From contig LSAX01000006.1 in assembly GCA_001557505.1 (NCBI GenBank), positions 2,852,001-2,916,000 on the forward strand: a DNA stretch of 64,000 nucleotides, read 5' to 3'. The translations under genes were made by a program, and so were the position numbers. The stretch is from Reticulascus tulasneorum. Taxonomy: Eukaryota; Ascomycota; Sordariomycetes; Glomerellales; Reticulascaceae. Shown here one piece after another: positions 1 through 12,166 of the stretch. The notes beneath the pieces are model-generated. The model searched no databases. It was not told where the DNA came from and saw only the letters and a list, made by a program, of their open reading frames with translations. Numbering within the stretch: position 1 is the first letter of the stretch; every line of letters starts with the position of its first letter.

Positions 1-581
1 GCACCAAGCCTCGGCTAGCTCCACAGCCCTCCAGTCGCGCACCATCTCGTCGGGAAAAACGTTCCATTTGAAATTCTCTAAGGTGGCTGCATACGAGACA
101 CAAGATCTTGTCAGCTGGAGAGTGTGAAAGGGGACTTGGCGCCTCGTGGGCTGGACGGCCCTGGCTCCAGAATGGGGTGTGCGCCGCCGCGGTCCATAGA
201 GGAGCTGGTTGCTTCAACTGGCTACAAAAGTCCGCAACATGAGATCACTGACAGCATCTGGCTACTGACGATGATGTCATGTGCCCGAACTCACGAATGC
301 AGCCCCAAGGCACAAGGCTGAGCCCATGTGTGATTGGCTCCTGTCAACACAACCGACAATATAACCGCTGCAGTTGATGCCTCGACGACACCAACATATT
401 AACAGCAGCGTCATAGCAGGCACACGCCCAGACACCAGAGATCCGAGCATGTGATTTATAAATCGCGGTCCATAATTTTGTGTTCGCCATCTCAATATCT
501 CTGCATCCCGATAAAAACAACCTTTCACGGAATGGGGGACAGTTAATGGAAAGATTCATTTTCATCGCACAAATCACAACA
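1..581. other. No gene supported at window start
   Basis: Only short overlapping open frames on both strands, none with a recognisable domain or splice pattern. The right part is presumably the promoter and leader of the membrane glycoprotein gene that starts at 582. Confidence 0.5.
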
Positions 582-1394
582 ATGATTCTTCCGTTAGCTA
601 CTCGTTTATTGTTCACAGGCCTAGTTTTTACCACCCTTGGTCTCACAGTGAGCGAGAGACCCGTTGCTTGGGAGTCTTTTCACGACTGTGATACTGGCTG
701 CACATTCGCTCAGCATGCATATCAGTTGCAAAGTCCGGACCGGTCCGGCCCAGGATGGTGCATTTTCACAGGCTACGACTACAAAGTCTCTTGGATAGGT
801 GCGGACCCGGCATATCCTCTCCAGATCTCGTGGATTTTTCCAACTAGACACTCTTATGTTGGGTTCTCATATGGTAAAATCCAATGGGATCATAGTGAGT
901 ACACCGTCCATCTGCCCCGTATATGACCGTATCCGATGCTTCTTCATTCAATAGCAAAAAACTGATTCAGCATCTCCAATACAGACATAACCAGCCCTAA
1001 GATAAATGATAAGTTTGTCTGGAGCCCTACCAAAGTCCTGGCTGAATTTCCTACGCCCCATGCCAACATAACCGGCACGGAAGCGCTGGGGCATTCAGCT
1101 ACGAATGAGTGGAGCTTTTTAGTCATTTCACAGCCTGAAAAGCTATTCGGCGGGGGTATTGCTAGCAGCTCCTCCCCACCATTCACACTGCAATCTCGGC
1201 TTGCCGAAAGCCTCGTCATTCGTCACTATGAAGACGCCATGAACTATAAGGAGGAGAATAGGAAGTGGAAGCTTGGAGTTGGCATCGGGGTTGGAGGTGG
1301 CGTTCCCGTCCTGATCATCGTGTTCTGGCTACTTGGGTGCCAACAGGGCAAAAGAAGATCGAGGCGCCATGCGGCCCCGGCTGCTAAAGGCTGA
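582..1394 (+). CDS. Secreted or single-pass membrane glycoprotein, unknown function
   Basis: Two-exon model: 582-894 and 985-1394, 240 residues. The intron (895-984) has a GTGAGT donor, a CTGAT branch-like site at 962 and an ACAG acceptor, and it restores frame, creating an N-I-T glycosylation sequon at the junction. I chose the ATG at 582 because its context is strong (ACAACAATG) and it opens directly into a hydrophobic signal sequence (about residues 1-22); an in-frame ATG at 546 is possible. The ectodomain has three cysteines near residues 30-55 and a second N-I-T sequon. A glycine/valine/isoleucine-rich membrane helix lies at about 201-223, followed by a basic tail (KRRSRR) that fits a type I topology with a short cytoplasmic end. 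I do not recognise the family. Seen: signal, sequons, helix. Inferred: plasma-membrane location. Confidence 0.65.
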
Positions 1395-1810
1395 ACGCCG
1401 ATCTAATTCAGGTGAAATACCATCATTGGAATTGATGATGGAGTGACAGGGAACTGCGTATTTGCAGAACAGTTGCTTAATGGACTGAGAAATGGGGGTT
1501 GTAATTACTTTACTCTATTTTGTTGTGGTACTTGGAAATCCTTGTTCACGAATTGCTGCCAATGCCTTTTATTGACTATTTCTTTTATACAAAACCAGCA
1601 TCCCACAAACCCATGCACATACAAGTTTGGCCCAAGAGGAGTCATTCCCACCACTAGGGATGTGCTGGAGCGATTTCGGGAACAACGAAAGAGATTGAGG
1701 TTTAGAAGCAACGCAACACCATATGTATTCATTGACTATCGCTAACTTCTGATAACAGCTTCAAGAAATACAATCTTTCAGATCAGCTGTCGACGTAACT
1801 ACACATTGGT
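1395..1810. other. Convergent 3' intergenic region
   Basis: Lies between the ends of two converging genes. A 100-codon open frame at 1443-1745 has no ATG in good context and no recognisable features, so I treat the stretch as the two 3' flanks. Confidence 0.5.
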
Positions 1811-2821
1811 TCATAGCGGATTGACAAGCACAACCTCAGCAGTGTCCAACCTTTCAATCGTAGTTATGTTAGCCGGAAGGCTGACATCGGGTTTCTTTCC
1901 CAACCTCGCACTGCTGGACATGGGAACTGGTGCACTATTTCCGCGGCGTCCACGACATGTTCCTCCTGGCAAGATAGTATCCCCAAGGAATCCTTGGAAT
2001 GTAGCGTACTGATGGAAGATCTGTTGCCAGTTAGGTTGTATGGGGCCGATGCCGCCGGGAACGACTTTGTCGTATAGCCCGATGACGCCAGTCTCGGCGA
2101 AGTTCTCAACAAAGTTTGTTCCGGCATAGTCAGATACGATGTGCGAGTCGGCCGCCCAGTTGTCCCTCCAGATTCCGGTGTTACTGAAAGGGGACCCGTA
2201 CTGGTTGAGAGCATAAAAGTCAAGGCCGTGCGCCAACTCGTGTGTCATGACCTTCATAGTATATCCGAGGTGGCGGAACGCAACATTGCCGTTCTCCCAT
2301 GTAGCCGCAATGCCATCGTTGAGATGTGGGACTGCAAGGACATGACTACGAGGTTTGGTTAGCGAGTGGTAAGTGGGAGCAATGTCTTCGAGGTGACTAA
2401 CACAACATATTCACGCATATGAACCGGCATGCGCCCGAATAGCTTTAGACTGTTAGAATAAATGGCGTAACCTAGAGCTTGAAGCAGAGAATATACTAAC
2501 ATCGATCATATCAATTTGGGATGGAGGCGCGTTTCTGTGACGGCAAAAGATCCACGGGGCGTCGCAGTCTGTGTAGTGAACATTGAACACCTCAAAGTCC
2601 CAAGGATTAAGCCCATGAGAGTTGGCCCAGTTCCTGCAAAATTCTGGGATCCAGCCAGAGCCCCATTGGTCCCAGTGGGATTGGGTTGGGTTCAGGTGTT
2701 GTCTTAGACCTCCCTCTATGGTGTTGTCGTTGAAGCCCGGCTGGATGATGGGCTTGCGTTGGCCCAACACCATTGGGGTCATGGCAGCCACTATGGCCAG
2801 CGACAAAGTGTTGAAAAGCAT
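1811..2821 (-). CDS. Con-13-like secreted zincin (conidiation-specific protein 13 family)
   Basis: Minus-strand model with exons 2821-2501, 2442-2402 and 2345-1811, 298 residues. Both donors are GTTAGT; the acceptors are AAG and TAG, and the 41-base middle exon is needed to join the conserved text LFGRMPVHMREYV to VHVLAVPH. A signal peptide covers about residues 1-20 (ending VLG). The family hallmark D-C-x-x-P-W-x-x-C-R-H is present near residue 90. The zinc-protease-like motif HELAHGLD (HExxH) lies around residue 150, followed by a conserved NFVENFAE block that may give the third ligand. Neurospora con-13 is induced in conidiation; whether this family is an active peptidase is not established to my knowledge. 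Secretion is inferred from the signal peptide. The gene is complete, with no broken motif seen. Confidence 0.85.
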
Positions 2822-2937
2822 AGCTATGATTAGATATCGATGTTGTTCAAAGAGGTAAGAATTGGAAGTGAGCTTGTTGTTGCCTGTGACACTGGCTACT
2901 ATATGCTTCTGTTCTTCAAGCTACGGCTGGCTGTCTC

Positions 2938-2943
2938 TTTATA
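2938..2943 (-). promoter_or_regulatory. TATA box of the Con-13-like gene
   Basis: TATAAA on the minus strand, about 117 bases upstream of the ATG at 2821, a usual fungal spacing. Motif seen; function inferred. Confidence 0.45.
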
Positions 2944-3049
2944 GACATCTTGTCTCATGCCTAGATGCCTTAGGGAGAGCATATGAGAACGTTGCACCCC
3001 TTCAAGACGACCCTAAAATATCACTGAGCCCTCATCCATCCATCGCCTC

Positions 3050-3234
3050 GAAGGATTCACGCCCGATGGAAGCATCGAAAGAATTGCGTCCAATCCTACG
3101 CTTCCATGGTGGAGACGGTCCGAGCTTGCTCCCGAGGGGTTTCTACGGCGCAAAGGATTCATGGTTGAACATAAGCATATAATCCATGTGCCATCAATGC
3201 TACGCTTCCATTGTGGAGATTGTCCGATCCTGCT
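3050..3234. repeat. Imperfect direct repeat, about 104-base period
   Basis: Two copies of a 40-base block, 3091-3130 and 3195-3234, agree at 34 of 40 positions (core TACGCTTCCAT). A second shared word, AAGGATTCA, occurs at 3051 and 3153, so the duplicated unit is about 100 bases. It lies 230-410 bases upstream of the Con-13-like ATG. Could be a duplicated regulatory segment or a decayed element. Confidence 0.6.
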
Positions 3235-6200
3235 ATGGCAGGCTACGCGGGATAAACCCTGTCAAATGGCCTAGGCTCATTCTTATACCAGGCTACGTTA
3301 GTAATGCGAACTCTAGCAGAGACTTGTGCGGCAAAGCACATTTCACTCTGACAGAGTCAATCAACGGGCTATTACGTATTGTGATTTGTCTATATTTGGA
3401 TCCATCTGCCCAATGACTTTAAAGTACTTCTCTTAGACTCCAAAATTTCCATTCACTGGTCTTGTTGGAACTCTTGCAAGCGGCTACTATGGATCTGACC
3501 GCTTGCCCATCTGTACGACGCCTCCCAAAGAGATACAATATCTTATATGGCGTAAGTATAGAAGAGGAATTCTTTTCTTTGCAAATAATGGCATGTCCGG
3601 GCAGATTGCTGCCTGTTCTATCGACGTCTCGGCTCTCGCTCTTGGGGAGAGAGCCCTTCACGGGCGTGAACGAGAGGTAAGTGATCTGATGTGAGATGCT
3701 CACTAGTACTGCTGACATCTATGTGCCTGGGAGAGCTTTGTGCGAGGGACTAGTGGAGAGGAATAGATTAGTGCCCGAGTAAGCCGATTGGAAAAGGAGA
3801 ATAATTTCTTCGGACTGCAAGGCTGACTGGTCCCTCAGTGGAAGCAACGGAGTATTACAACCTTCCAAAAACACGAGTAATGGGGCGGAGAACCTCAAAA
3901 GCAAAGGCGCAAGAGAATCCTTCAACGTTAAAAGCTTCAAATCGATAATCTTGTTAGATCCAGTCTCTGAATCTGACTCTTTGGACGATATTTTTTGTAG
4001 GTGTCGAGGCTGGCATTTTGCCTTCGAGTGCTACGTAGTATTCTTGGTATCAGTATGGGATACCGAAGTAGGTAGGTGCATAATAATTACCGTGTCTAGG
4101 GCCACCTAGTTTAAAGTTACCTACCTTTAAGGTAGGCAAGGATGATGCAGAATAGAGATAGGTTTTCCAGTTGTATTCAAAGCCGAGCATATCCCCGACC
4201 TCCGCACACATAGGCCTATGCGAGTCCGAGAACCCAGCCATGGCGTGCAGGTTCCCCGCTCCTTTCAAGGAGCCGAATGCCTGGTAGAATAAAGAGGGCT
4301 AGCCGTTTCCATGATGCTGAAGCGGAAAGGAGTGGCAATTGGTCTGGGCCAGAGCAGGGGTATTCAATTTGACTCGCTGGGGGCCAGTAAGGTAAATCGT
4401 CGACAAAGATTGTGTAGTGATTTAATACAGATTTATTTACATCAGCATGTGCAAGATTGCATCTTGTTTCCTCCCTGGATTTCTTTGCAATATTTTCTAT
4501 CTTTGCATATTTCATGCTCAGTATTTTGGAGAAGGGCCTCTATTTGGGAGTGCATTGGCTGAGCGGCGGGGGACACCTACGTGCCGGCGTTGTCTCGGTG
4601 GAAATGCGATTAAAAAGCACCATGGATGAACCTCGGTCTTGGCGTTATCAGAGGAATGGCTTTCGCCACTTTGAAAGCATCCGGGATGCGGTGTTAGATG
4701 CAAGCAAAGGACAAATGGTGGCAGCGTTTATTTTGGGAACAGACTGTGCTTGATTTAAGGATCTATATAGTTGTACGTGCACTCTTCGACTGGGGAGTCC
4801 CACCCTGTTCCTCTTTATCGAGGGCTGGAATACGGAGGAGTGCGGCACGGCTTGTGACACAATCGCGTCGTGTCCTACCTATTTTGCCTATCTTGTTCAG
4901 CCACGGGGTATGTTCCATGGCAGTGCATTTCGAAACGAAAGCCTGTGGGGCATAGAAGACACCTGTAGAGGGTTCGTGGAGTCGAGACTATGTACGATAC
5001 CCATTCTATCGGATGAAATGAAGCCCTATCAAGTATATAAAACAGTACATGCTTTCGCCATAAATGTTGCACACGAATCGTCCAAGGCAGTAAAGTAGTC
5101 ACTTCCTAGAGCACTGGCGTCCACTATCTACCATCATGCTCTCATACTCTGATGGCACTGACAGCCAGCATGTTCCCTTACCTTTGATGATGCAGTTGTT
5201 GAACCAAGAATTTGGAGCACAACCAGCAACATGTCTCGACGGCGTGATCAAACTCAAACCGAGAACTCGAGCTGGTAAAGCTGTGTTGCAACATTAGGAT
5301 ATGTTCCCAAGGTATATGGGTAGTTCCGTCAGCCTGGGAAGTAGAGTCGCATGCAGCACGGATGACTCGACTCGTAACATAGCATGTTACGCAACGACTG
5401 AGGTCCTTAACAGGCTTACTAGTAAATAGACCAAGCCCCTATAGCTCTACAAACTTCGGAAATCACAGCCTTTTTTATATTTATAGCTATGACTATGAAA
5501 TTCCAACAGGAGGTCTGCGGGTGGAAATCATTCGAAACTGAAGCGGCTCATATTAATAGTAGAATATTTCCCCCAAAAATGCTTGAAAAGGCCGACTCAA
5601 CATTGAAAACTTATATCTTCTTAGCCCAGACTCCCACCAGAGAATTTCAATATCTTCGTTTCACCCGCATCGGTACTGTCCGTGAGGCTCTTTCTTTCTT
5701 TCACTTGGCTTTCAGGTGCTCTCTTCGCGCCAAGTATGTATAATGTGGGATTATGTCGTCAGTATAGGCTCCGGTGACCTGTTAGAGCTGCCTAGCCTCA
5801 TCAAATTTTTTCAAGTTCCGAGTTCCTGGTCAAGAATTCGTGCACACCTTCTGCGTTACACTGTAACTAGACCATGACGCCTGCGTAATGGATGCGGTTC
5901 TCCGACTCAATCAACATACGAGCCAGCCAGCAAGCGACGATTTGCGGCAGCAAGTGTGGGTTGGACATCTCAAGGTCATGATTTTACCGGTCTCCGCGCG
6001 CATCGTAGCTGAACGGTAAGTGGAAGTCAAGTCCGAGATAAAACTTAGAGGTAGTAAGAGTAGTAGGTGCAGTGAGTGTGAATTATTAGATGTCTACTGT
6101 TGTGAACAGCTCAGGAATTAGAGGCAGCTAGCCAGGCTTGTCTATTATACCCAACCTCGCCCACCAGATTAGACATGGATCCGAGTTGCACAAATCAATG

Positions 6201-7167
6201 TCTTCCTTTGATCTTCTGAGTTCAATCACACCACTAGCTCAGTCGATATAAGTTACTGTGAAAATGATAGAAGAAAATTCCGACCTTCACTAGGCATCGG
6301 GGCAAACCTATCATCAACAGAGATAACCATCGCATGGCTACCTCGAGTACTCCGTAACCCGCTTCGGTATCAATTCGCCCGCTTCCCATTTGCGGCCATA
6401 TGCATCTCGGGAATACTGCGGGGAATCACCTTGGGCAGCTGCCGACAGGGTTAGAGGTCGAATCGCTGTCTGACGACATATTTACACGAAGCTTCTCGGC
6501 CGACCAGGGTTTAGCCAAGTTTTGTGGCTTCGGCTGCGGGGTATTTAGAACGCGACTGTTCGCAGAAAGTCCCGTCATTGGCTAATGGATGGGAGGCATC
6601 AAGGGCGACTGCCGGCTTGTCAGGGATCGTCAATGGGCTCCTGCGCATGGCGATGTGCATACCGGCGCCGTGACTGCGTAGTCTTTGGCGATGGTGGGTA
6701 GAGAGAAGATTCTACACGAGTAGCTTCTCCAGGTTCTGGCCATCCATATTCCACACGAGGCACACTGGCCACCGGCGTTTTGGCGGGTTGATCCGTCGAT
6801 CATCGGCCTCCACGACCCTTCTCCGACTTTTCTTACTGTCTGTCTGTCGCTAAACATGGATACCCAATCCCTGCATCGTGCAACGTTTCCTCCCCGGTGT
6901 GGTACCCCTCATCTGTGATGTGCAAACTATTCGGCCCGTGGCAGGCGGAAGCTGCCATTTGCGGGATGGAGATACAAGAGGCATGAAGGGGACAATAAGA
7001 TGACTACATATGAACGCCTGCATGCCCATCCGTGTCCTCCCAACTTAAGCTTTGAGTGCCGCCTGGAAAATTCTGAGGCTTCGTAGCACCGACTGACGCG
7101 TTACATGTCAACCTCATTGAAACCACGATAGCTGCACTGTTTCGCAAAACCCCGATAACCTGCGAAG

Positions 7168-9188
7168 ATGTATCAGGCGAGCAACGTCTACTTCATCTGC
7201 TCGTTCGCCGCCATTGGTATGTCGCTCTGGTTCACGGCCAAGACATGGTGGTGTTCTGTCTGGAGTGTAGTCAGGTTTTGACCATGAAAAGGCTAACGTG
7301 ATCTAGGCGGTGGACTGTTCGGCTTTGACATTAGCTCCATGAGCGGTGTTCTGGGCACGGAAGCATACAAGCAGTACTTTGGCCATCCTGTTTCCTACAG
7401 CCAGGGCGGCATCACAGCTTCTATGCCTGCTGGTTCTCTGGTTGGCTCGCTCATCAGCTCCTTCATCGCAGATAAATACTCCCGGAAAGTTGCGCTCCAG
7501 TTCTCGTGTGTGCTCTGGATCATTGGGTCCATTATCCAATGCGCGGCGCAGAATATCGGTATGCTATGCGCCGGTCGGGTGATCGCGGGGCTCTGCGTTG
7601 GCATTGCTTCTTCCATTGTCCCTGTCTATCAATCCGAGATTGCACCGAAGGAGATTCGTGGGCGAGTAGTCAGGTACGTCTTCTGGAATTACATCATCGA
7701 TGGTAATGCCAGGCGCTGATTAGATGCAGTTTGCAACAGTGGGCTATCACTTGGGGCATCCTGATCCAGTATTTCATCCAATATGGCGCTGCCCAAGGCG
7801 TCGGCGGCGGACCGACCGATAAGAACCAGCCGACCGCCGCTTTCCGAATCCCGTGGGGCGTCCAAATGGTCCCGGCCTTCATACTTCTTGTCGGCCTGTT
7901 CTTCTTCCCATACAGCCCGCGATGGCTGGCTTCGAAAGACCGCTGGGAGGAAGCAATCGAGGTACTTGCCCGCCTGCATGGAGGCGGCGACGTCAACCAC
8001 CCAAAAGTCCTGGCGCAATATCAGGAGATCGAAGAGGCTCTTCGATTTGAGCGTGAGCAGGCAATATCTAGCTTCAGAGCCTTGGTGGCGCCCAAGATGT
8101 TCAAGCGTGTCCTTCTCGGCATGAGCATCCAGATGTGGAGTCAGCTATGCGGGATGAACATTATGATGTGTGAGTAGTCTCGATGTCACTTCTGAAGCTG
8201 ATTAGTGCTAACTTTAGCTGAATAGACTATATTGTCTACATCATGCAAGGAGCCAACATTGCCTCACCTCTTCTCACAGCATCGATTCAGTACATCATTA
8301 ACGTGGCCCTCACCTTGCCTGCCATTCTGTTTCTAGACAAGTGGGGTCGTCGACCATCTCTTATCCTTGGATCATTTGGCATGATGACTTGGCTTTTCAT
8401 TTCGGGTAGCTACATCTGCTCCATATTACTGCTGTTCTATGAATCAACCTACTTACTGGAGTTTCAGGTGCGCTTCAGCAGTACTACGGCCAGCCCAATA
8501 CGGATCAGACGAGGAATGACGATAACCGAGACGTCACTTGGATTGTGTTGGACAACAAGCCAGTGTCTTCTGCCATTGTCTCTTGCTCGTACCTTTTTGT
8601 AGCCACTTTCGCCACAACCTGGGGTCCCGTTTCCTGGACTTACCCCGCCGAGATCTTTCCTAGCAAGATCCGAGCGAAAGCTGTATCGCTTTCTACTTCT
8701 GCAAATTGGTTCTGGAACATGATTCTGGCCTTTGCTGTGCCTCCATTGCGTCAGTATACCGTGAGGATGGTAATGGGATCTTTGCTGACTCGATTTTCAG
8801 TCTGGAACATTTCGTACAAGATGTACTACATCTTCGCTACCTGTACGTCGTAGTCCGCGTTAGCCATGGATCCCCGCTAACATTTCTAGTCAACGCCCTG
8901 GCCTTCATTCATATGATCCTTGCCGCACCAGAGACCAAGGTACATACCAACCACACAATCTGATGTTTTTCAGCTAACAGCGCCTAGGGCTTCACCCTTG
9001 AAGAGATGGATGATGTGTTCGACTCTGGGCTCCCGCCATGGAAGACACACGCAAAGAAGAGTCGTCTTGAGGCGCTCGAGAAAGAGATCGAGGCAGGCAA
9101 CCTCAAGGTCACTCGTCCGACTGGAGCGGGGGTGACCACGACTACGTCACGTGGTGAAGATGAGAAGGCCGCTGCAGAACACGTCTAA
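7168..9188 (+). CDS. MFS monosaccharide transporter (sugar porter family)
   Basis: Eight exons: 7168-7216, 7307-7673, 7730-8169, 8226-8405, 8468-8749, 8801-8842, 8890-8939, 8988-9188; every junction keeps frame, giving 536 residues, the usual length. Twelve membrane helices are expected. Sugar-porter signatures seen in order: GGGLFGFDISS in helix 1, GRVIAG plus EIAPKEIRGRV after helix 4, FPYSPRWL (the PESPR position), DKWGRRP between helices 8 and 9, PAEIFPSKIRAKA after helix 10, and PETKGFTLEEMD at the end of helix 12. It should import hexose by proton symport at the plasma membrane; it most resembles the fungal high-affinity glucose transporter group, but substrate cannot be read from sequence. 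The cytoplasmic C-terminus is short and charged. No disruption seen. Confidence 0.9.
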
Positions 9189-9705
9189 GATCATTGCTTA
9201 CTCTACCTGTGGTGGCTGATATTTAGTCATGCGCGTCCAGGGAAACGATGGAGAAAGAACGCATAAGAGAAAGAAGTGGTGGTGACGCTTGATACCAGTT
9301 TGAATGAATGGATAGCAGGTGCTAAAATTCAAAAAAAAAAATGATCTCCGAGGACCATGTTGGGGTGCTACCTTGACCATTGCTGCCCGAGTCAGTGCAT
9401 GCACCAACGGAACTGGTAGACTTCCCACCTCTAGATCACCCTTGGTACTCACAATCAACTTCATTGCGAATGAGAAAAGAAGACTGTGGACAGATTATAT
9501 TTTTACATCCAATGATTGATGTCGCAAGTCTAGAGTACTTGAAGGACCCGAACCCCAATAATCAAACCAACATGTGCCATACCATATCCTCCCTTCTCCT
9601 GCGCTCAAGTTAATAGGACACTCCTACTTGATATCGTAGAGAGGTATAGAGGAAGTAATTCGCCAGAGGTGAGATGCGACTCATCGTACTTTGTTTGGTA
9701 TGAGG
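9189..9705. other. Convergent 3' intergenic region
   Basis: Between the transporter stop and the end of the minus-strand coiled-coil gene. Contains an A11 run at 9331-9341. No gene supported. Confidence 0.5.
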
Positions 9706-10626
9706 TCAGTCAAGCATTCTGTCCGATGCGCTTGATAGCCCCAACAGCTGTCGAATTTGGTCTTCCACCTGATCTCTCTCTTCAGTCTTCCTTGCTAGTT
9801 TTTCTTCAGCTCGAGCAAGTTTGTATTTTCTTGTGTCCACCACTGCAGCGTAGTACTTTCGCTCTTCCTCCAGTCGTTCGATCTCTTTCTCCAACTTGGC
9901 ATGCTCACGATGGATAGAGATGTCCTGGGGCTCAGTCTGGGTCTCAGTCTGGGTCTCAGCCTGGGTCTCAATCTGGGTCTCAACCTGGGTCTCAGGAGGC
10001 TGCCCTACTCTTGGGGCTTCTAGAGGAATGGTCAGGAACGATGAGCCCAAAGATTTCCACTAGCATCTTCCAGAGCTTGGCTTCACAAACAACATACCTT
10101 TTCGGACGTGGAGATACGCGTCAAGTAGCTTGTATAGACGCGAGATGGTGTGGGAATCGGGTAGAGCCAGCGTGGGGCCATCGGGATGGGTGACAGTGAA
10201 TGCCGAGCGGGCGCCTGCGTATCGTTCCATGATGGCCTGAATGTCCTCAACAGTAACAGCTTGCAACTTGCCGAAGGTGTGAGGAATCAAAACGGATCCT
10301 TCCTCGCTGATGACGCGCTCCTTGACAAAGTTCTGATACACCCTGACATAAAACTCCTTTGAGTGTACTGACGCCATACCAGGGATTTCGGCACAGATGT
10401 CAATGCCGGCGTCAAATAGGTAGCGCAAGAATTTTTTGATGCCTGCGTCGCTGAAAAACATGAAGCCGTTCTCGTCCACGTCTTCGGCGCCACAGAGATC
10501 TCGTAGACAAGGGGTTAAATCGAAGTCGTCGACCCAGATGAACCCGGGTAGTCGCAAGGCTGATTTGAGAGCTTCATCCTTGCTACTCTCAGAGTCCCAA
10601 AGAGAGCTTGCGCGTGATCTGCGCAT
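9706..10626 (-). CDS. Unrecognised protein with ETQ repeats and C-terminal coiled coil
   Basis: Exons 10626-10098 and 10019-9706, 280 residues. The intron has donor GTATGT and acceptor CTAG with a CTGAC branch site 12 bases before it; a nearer TAG acceptor would lead quickly to a stop, so I rejected it. Residues 1-175 form a mixed globular-looking region (FIWVDDFDL, ENGFMFFSD) that I cannot assign. After the junction come about six ETQ-type hexapeptides encoded by a 12-base tandem repeat, then a strongly charged helix (about residues 215-270, rich in E, K and R with leucine spacing) that should form a coiled coil. Function unknown; structure suggests a scaffold or oligomeric protein (inference). 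Confidence 0.65.
9926..9995. repeat. 12-base tandem repeat (TCTGGGTCTCAG-like)
   Basis: About six copies with single-base variants, inside the coding region of the coiled-coil protein, where they encode ETQ-containing hexapeptides on the minus strand. Copy number could vary between strains by slippage; frame is kept because the unit is a multiple of three. Confidence 0.75.
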
Positions 10627-11084
10627 CCTGTTTGATTTGACACGTCGGACCAGGGAAGGGACAGTTTAAATCGGCGTGTTGGATGACATCCAGATATGTC
10701 ATTTGGCCAAGGTAGGGGAGACGGGGTGAGCAAAGCAAGAAAAAAAGGGCAGAAAAAGCGACTTAATTAAGTAACTCTTGTCGGGGTTCGTAGATGAGCA
10801 GGGAATGGCTGATGCGTGTTTTTGCAAGCTATCGAGAAGGTGCTATCGCAGTTCACGTCGGTTGATGGAGCAGAAGTTACTGATTTGTATGGAGGACTTT
10901 TGTTTTGGAAGACAAAAGAAAATCAAAAATAGACCCCGGCCCTTTTTGGGGCCCACTCACGCGCTCGACATCTTTCATCCCGACAGTGCCGCATCTGCGC
11001 TGGCCGGCAGCCTTGCGCGCCCATATTCACTTCAAGGCTAATATCATAGCCCGGGCCACATATTCCCATCAATTTCAACCCTCG
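10627..11084. other. Intergenic, promoter of the coiled-coil gene
   Basis: 458 bases between two minus-strand genes. No open frame with domain content. Contains an A-rich patch near 10737-10760. Probably the promoter of the 10626 gene and the 3' flank of the next gene. Confidence 0.45.
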
Positions 11085-11518
11085 CTAGCATCCGGGCTGC
11101 CCTGATATTGAAGTAGAAGCTTGGGCCGCACGGGCGCTCTTCAAGAACCCATCGAATCGCTCGACTAGATCTGGATCGCTGAGCAGGAAAGCCTTGGCCT
11201 TTTCTTTGCCCTTTGTGAAGAAGTCACAGGAAGCCTGCCCCCCCGGTGCTTTCTGCAACTCGGTCAAGGCTGCTAAAAAGTTCTTATAGTCATCTGTGTT
11301 GAGTCGCTCCTAAGGACAGTCAGTCTCAAGATTTTGGCGGGTGGCATTGTTGCAACAGTGAGCTGCAGGGCCAAGGGTTCCCGTACCTGACAGTCGGCGA
11401 GGAACCGCATAGTCTCCATGAAGGATCCGTTGCGGTAGCCCTCGATTCTCAGCATTGCGTTGTCGACTTCCTGGGCCTTGGTCATGGCCAGGCCGTCTTG
11501 GTGGCTCGAATCGCCCAT
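11085..11518 (-). CDS. Small conserved-looking protein, unknown function
   Basis: Exons 11518-11387 and 11309-11085, 118 residues. Donor GTACGG follows a CAG; acceptor TTAG, with a GACTGAC branch-like site just upstream; both junctions are in phase 0. The product is soluble, without signal peptide or membrane helix, and alternates acidic and basic residues (helical N-terminus to residue 60; a TKGKEKAKAF basic stretch; a helix ending FDGFLKSARAAQ). Its ATG is 648 bases from the divergent kinase gene, so the two may share a promoter region. I cannot assign a family; the clean splice sites and frame are the main evidence that it is real. Confidence 0.55.
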
Positions 11519-12166
11519 GGTGTTTGGCTGATCGAGCGGAATACAGAATCTACTGCCTTATCGTCCACATGAACAGCGATCCCGTAGATTTAGTAGCAAG
11601 TCAAAAGTTTCGCCAGCACTCAGGGCTACAGAGAAAGAAATTGAAAAGAGTGTGCCGTTATGGTGATGGTTCGTGGTGAGGCGGAAACTTGAGATGATAA
11701 GCCCATATTCGAGATCGTCGTGGAAATTGAGTGTGGCTTGGGTTTGCACAGCCTTGCAATCGGTAGTGCGCACGCTAGCAATTGCGGCAGAGCTCGGCTC
11801 ATTTTCCGCTAATTAAAATTCGGCCATGATCATCAGCGTGCTTTGTCGGCCACGGTGAACTAAGCTACCTTACTTACAAGCATTAATAAGTACCACAATC
11901 AAGCAGCCATTTTCTTACAACACATCAAGGGAGCGAATCACGAGCAAACAAGGCGAGGGCACACGTGCATTTCATTGCCGTAATGCTTTCAAGCGTCGAG
12001 GCTCGGGGCTGATATTATCTGCGGTGTTCCGTCATATTCCCGTACTAGCCAAACTGTCTCACTTTTCCCCCTCATTTTTCACCACCCGTCCACATTTTCA
12101 ACCAACCTTTCACGCTCTCTCTAGCTCTTTCTCTCCCCCCCTTAAATCGACCCAGTTCTTGGCACA
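11519..12166. other. Divergent promoter region
   Basis: Between the ATGs of the 118-residue protein (minus) and the kinase (plus). Its right end, 12060-12145, is a long pyrimidine-rich tract with CTCTCTC and C7 runs just upstream of the kinase ATG, a common core-promoter feature of filamentous ascomycetes. Confidence 0.55.

Larger units (their letters stand above)
2822..7167. other. Gene-poor 4.3 kb divergent intergenic region
   Basis: Apart from the TATA box and direct repeat near its left end, I see no spliced or unspliced gene I can support on either strand. Open frames reach at most about 100 codons and show no domain, signal or consistent splice sites. The stretch 4060-4150 has several TAGGTA/TACCTA words, common in fungal intergenic DNA. 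The right end is the promoter of the sugar transporter. Confidence 0.5.

Noticed and set aside
1443..1745. 100-codon open frame on the plus strand
   Set aside because: No ATG in good context, no domain, overlaps an equally long antisense frame.
10020..10060. Alternative TAG acceptor for the coiled-coil gene intron
   Set aside because: Leads to a stop within about 20 codons, whereas the CTAG acceptor at 10020 opens the repeat/coiled-coil frame.
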